Below, in pieces: positions 62,816 through 64,000 of a DNA stretch of 64,000 nt (position 1 is its first letter; each line of letters begins with the position of its first letter). Origin of the DNA: Rhodococcus erythropolis NBRC 15567 (GTDB lineage Bacteria; Actinomycetota; Actinomycetes; Mycobacteriales; Mycobacteriaceae). The DNA lies in NCBI RefSeq assembly GCF_001552595.1, contig NZ_BCRM01000009.1, forward strand, positions 62,001 to 126,000, written 5' to 3'. The notes under the pieces are model-generated. The model was not told the DNA's origin, searched no databases, and saw only the letters and a program-made list of their open reading frames with translations. Made by a program: the position numbers and the translations under genes.

Positions 62816-64000
62816 TCAGTGAGCTGCGACCTTGGAACGGTCGAGTCCCAGCGCGTCGGTCATCGTGAAGAACAGATCGGTCTGGTCCGTGAGGCCGCTG
62901 ACATTGGCCGCGTGCGGGCCGAAAGCTGCTACACGCAACTGAGTTCCGGTATGCCCTTCGGATTCGACGGCCGGATCTTCGGACGTTCCGTAGCTGATCG
63001 TCATCTCCGAGCCGTCCTTCGTGGTCAGCTTGCGGGTCAGACCGGGGTAGACGATTTCCTGGGCGCGCTCGACCGGGATGTTCTGGTCCTTGGCGATGGT
63101 GGCGATGTCGTCTGCGCTGACGTTGGTGACGATCTGGCTGGTGTGAGCGTGGTCGGCGGTGACGATGACCAGGGTTTCTCCGTCGGTCTTCGCAAATTCG
63201 AGTGCCTTTTGCACAGCTTCGTCGAGGTCGACGGTTTCACCGATCTGACCGCACGCGTTGGCTGCGTGGTCTTGCTTGTCGATCGAGGCACCTTCGACCT
63301 GGAGGAAGAATCCGTTGTCGTTGACCTTCAGTAGGTCGATTGCCTTCTGCGTCATGTCCGCGAGCTTCGGTACGTCGGAGGTTCGCTTGGGGTTGTCGAT
63401 GCAGGTTTCGGCGGGCTGCAGGTAACCGTCGCGGGTGGCGACAGAGCCTTCCCAGCGGACGGGCATGTTGCCGTCGGCGAACAGCCCGAGCACGGGTGCA
63501 TCCTGATCGGCCTTGCCGACCTCGTTCATCTCGGCGGCATTCTTCACCAGCTGGTAGCCACGAGCGGCAGCTTGCTCGTTGAGGGTCTTGCCCTGCCAGT
63601 CACCGGCTTTCGCGGTTTCAGCGAAGGACTTGGCGCCGCCGGCAAAGGTGACGTCGGCGCGGGTGTCGAGGAGCTGTTCGCTGATCGACCCCTTGCCGCC
63701 GTTCTCGATGGCGTTCTCCGGGCAGGACTTGGACGTCGCCTCGGGTCCGTAGCACTTGCGGCCGCTGACGTGCGCGACCTGCACTGCGGGGGTGGCATCC
63801 TGCACCTCGGCGGTGGAGACGTTGCCGGTGGCCTTGCCGTTCGCCTTGGCGATCTCGAGGACGGTCGACTGGGCCTGCCCCTTGATGTCGACGGAAATCG
63901 CGCCGTTGTAGGTCTTGGTGCCGGTGGACCATGCCGATCCACTGGCAGCGGAGTCGGTGACGTAGTCGGGCTTGCCGTCCTTGGTCAACGCGTAGTGCGT
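62816..64000 (-). CDS. phoA: Alkaline phosphatase PhoA-type (5' end outside the window)
   Basis: The frame is open to base 64000, giving 394 C-terminal residues; the signal peptide and N-terminus are missing. [20 protein letters not shown] carries the phosphoserine nucleophile of E. coli PhoA (Ser102). [21 protein letters not shown] and SEGHTGTQL supply the Asp/His zinc ligands. It is a secreted phosphomonoesterase for phosphate scavenging. It converges on the B12 operon. Confidence 0.93.
   Translation of the reverse strand, partial: THYALTKDGKPDYVTDSAASGSAWSTGTKTYNGAISVDIKGQAQSTVLEIAKANGKATGNVSTAEVQDATPAVQVAHVSGRKCYGPEATSKSCPENAIENGGKGSISEQLLDTRADVTFAGGAKSFAETAKAGDWQGKTLNEQAAARGYQLVKNAAEMNEVGKADQDAPVLGLFADGNMPVRWEGSVATRDGYLQPAETCIDNPKRTSDVPKLADMTQKAIDLLKVNDNGFFLQVEGASIDKQDHAANACGQIGETVDLDEAVQKALEFAKTDGETLVIVTADHAHTSQIVTNVSADDIATIAKDQNIPVERAQEIVYPGLTRKLTTKDGSEMTISYGTSEDPAVESEGHTGTQLRVAAFGPHAANVSGLTDQTDLFFTMTDALGLDRSKVAAH

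Overview
The window looks like chromosome of a high-GC mycolic-acid actinomycete, most probably Rhodococcus. The block groES-groEL1 / whiB3 / a gene like M. tuberculosis Rv3415c / sigD-rsdA / DUF5319 / guaB-guaB3 / choD / guaA / imuA'-imuB / acyl-CoA reductase matches the order around Rv3418c-Rv3391 in M. tuberculosis. The channel, fasciclin, Ig-like and degradative genes inserted between are typical of the larger rhodococcal genomes. I found no tRNA or rRNA gene, CRISPR array, insertion sequence or phage gene. Genus and synteny are recalled from knowledge of these families, not from a search.

Layout. 1-2.9 kb: an unrecognised partial protein, a potassium channel and a Tat-exported phosphoesterase. 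3-5.1 kb: a CIRCE-controlled groES-groEL1 operon. 5.2-7.4 kb: an rskA-sigK cassette next to a fasciclin lipoprotein whose promoter resembles the SigK consensus. 7.5-16.3 kb: whiB3, sigD-rsdA, guanine nucleotide synthesis (guaB, guaB3) and choD. 16.4-20 kb: two tandem secreted Ig-repeat proteins with a shared C-terminal tail. 20.3-25.8 kb: guaA, then a divergent PspC/LiaF-like envelope-stress module with its sensor kinase and regulator, the two arms separated by twin palindromes. 25.8-32 kb: two MFS transporters and a VanY / PAP2 / response regulator / sensor kinase run. 32-36.5 kb: an HxlR regulator divergent from a methyltransferase-flavoenzyme operon, and a Ser/Thr kinase. 36.5-39.1 kb: an SOS-box-preceded imuA'-imuB mutasome operon. 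39.3-54.3 kb: an accessory zone of hydrolases, a sulfatase, an R2lox oxidase, a cyanamide-hydratase-like HD protein, several regulator-target pairs (GlxA, two TetR, LysR) and small orphans. 54.4-58.8 kb: a two-domain fatty acyl-CoA reductase, a 40-residue membrane peptide and an MmpL transporter. 58.9-62.8 kb: a cobalamin riboswitch driving btuF-btuC-btuD plus a FhuF-like iron-sulfur protein. 62.8 kb to the end: a partial alkaline phosphatase.

Much of the window concerns regulation and the envelope. It has two ECF sigma/anti-sigma pairs, two two-component systems, a kinase, WhiB3 and at least six regulators transcribed divergently from a probable target, several with a visible palindrome between them. 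The best candidates for something under-described are the FhuF-like protein inside a B12-riboswitch operon, the Ig-like pair with its shared C-terminal tail, and the VanY-PAP2-two-component run.
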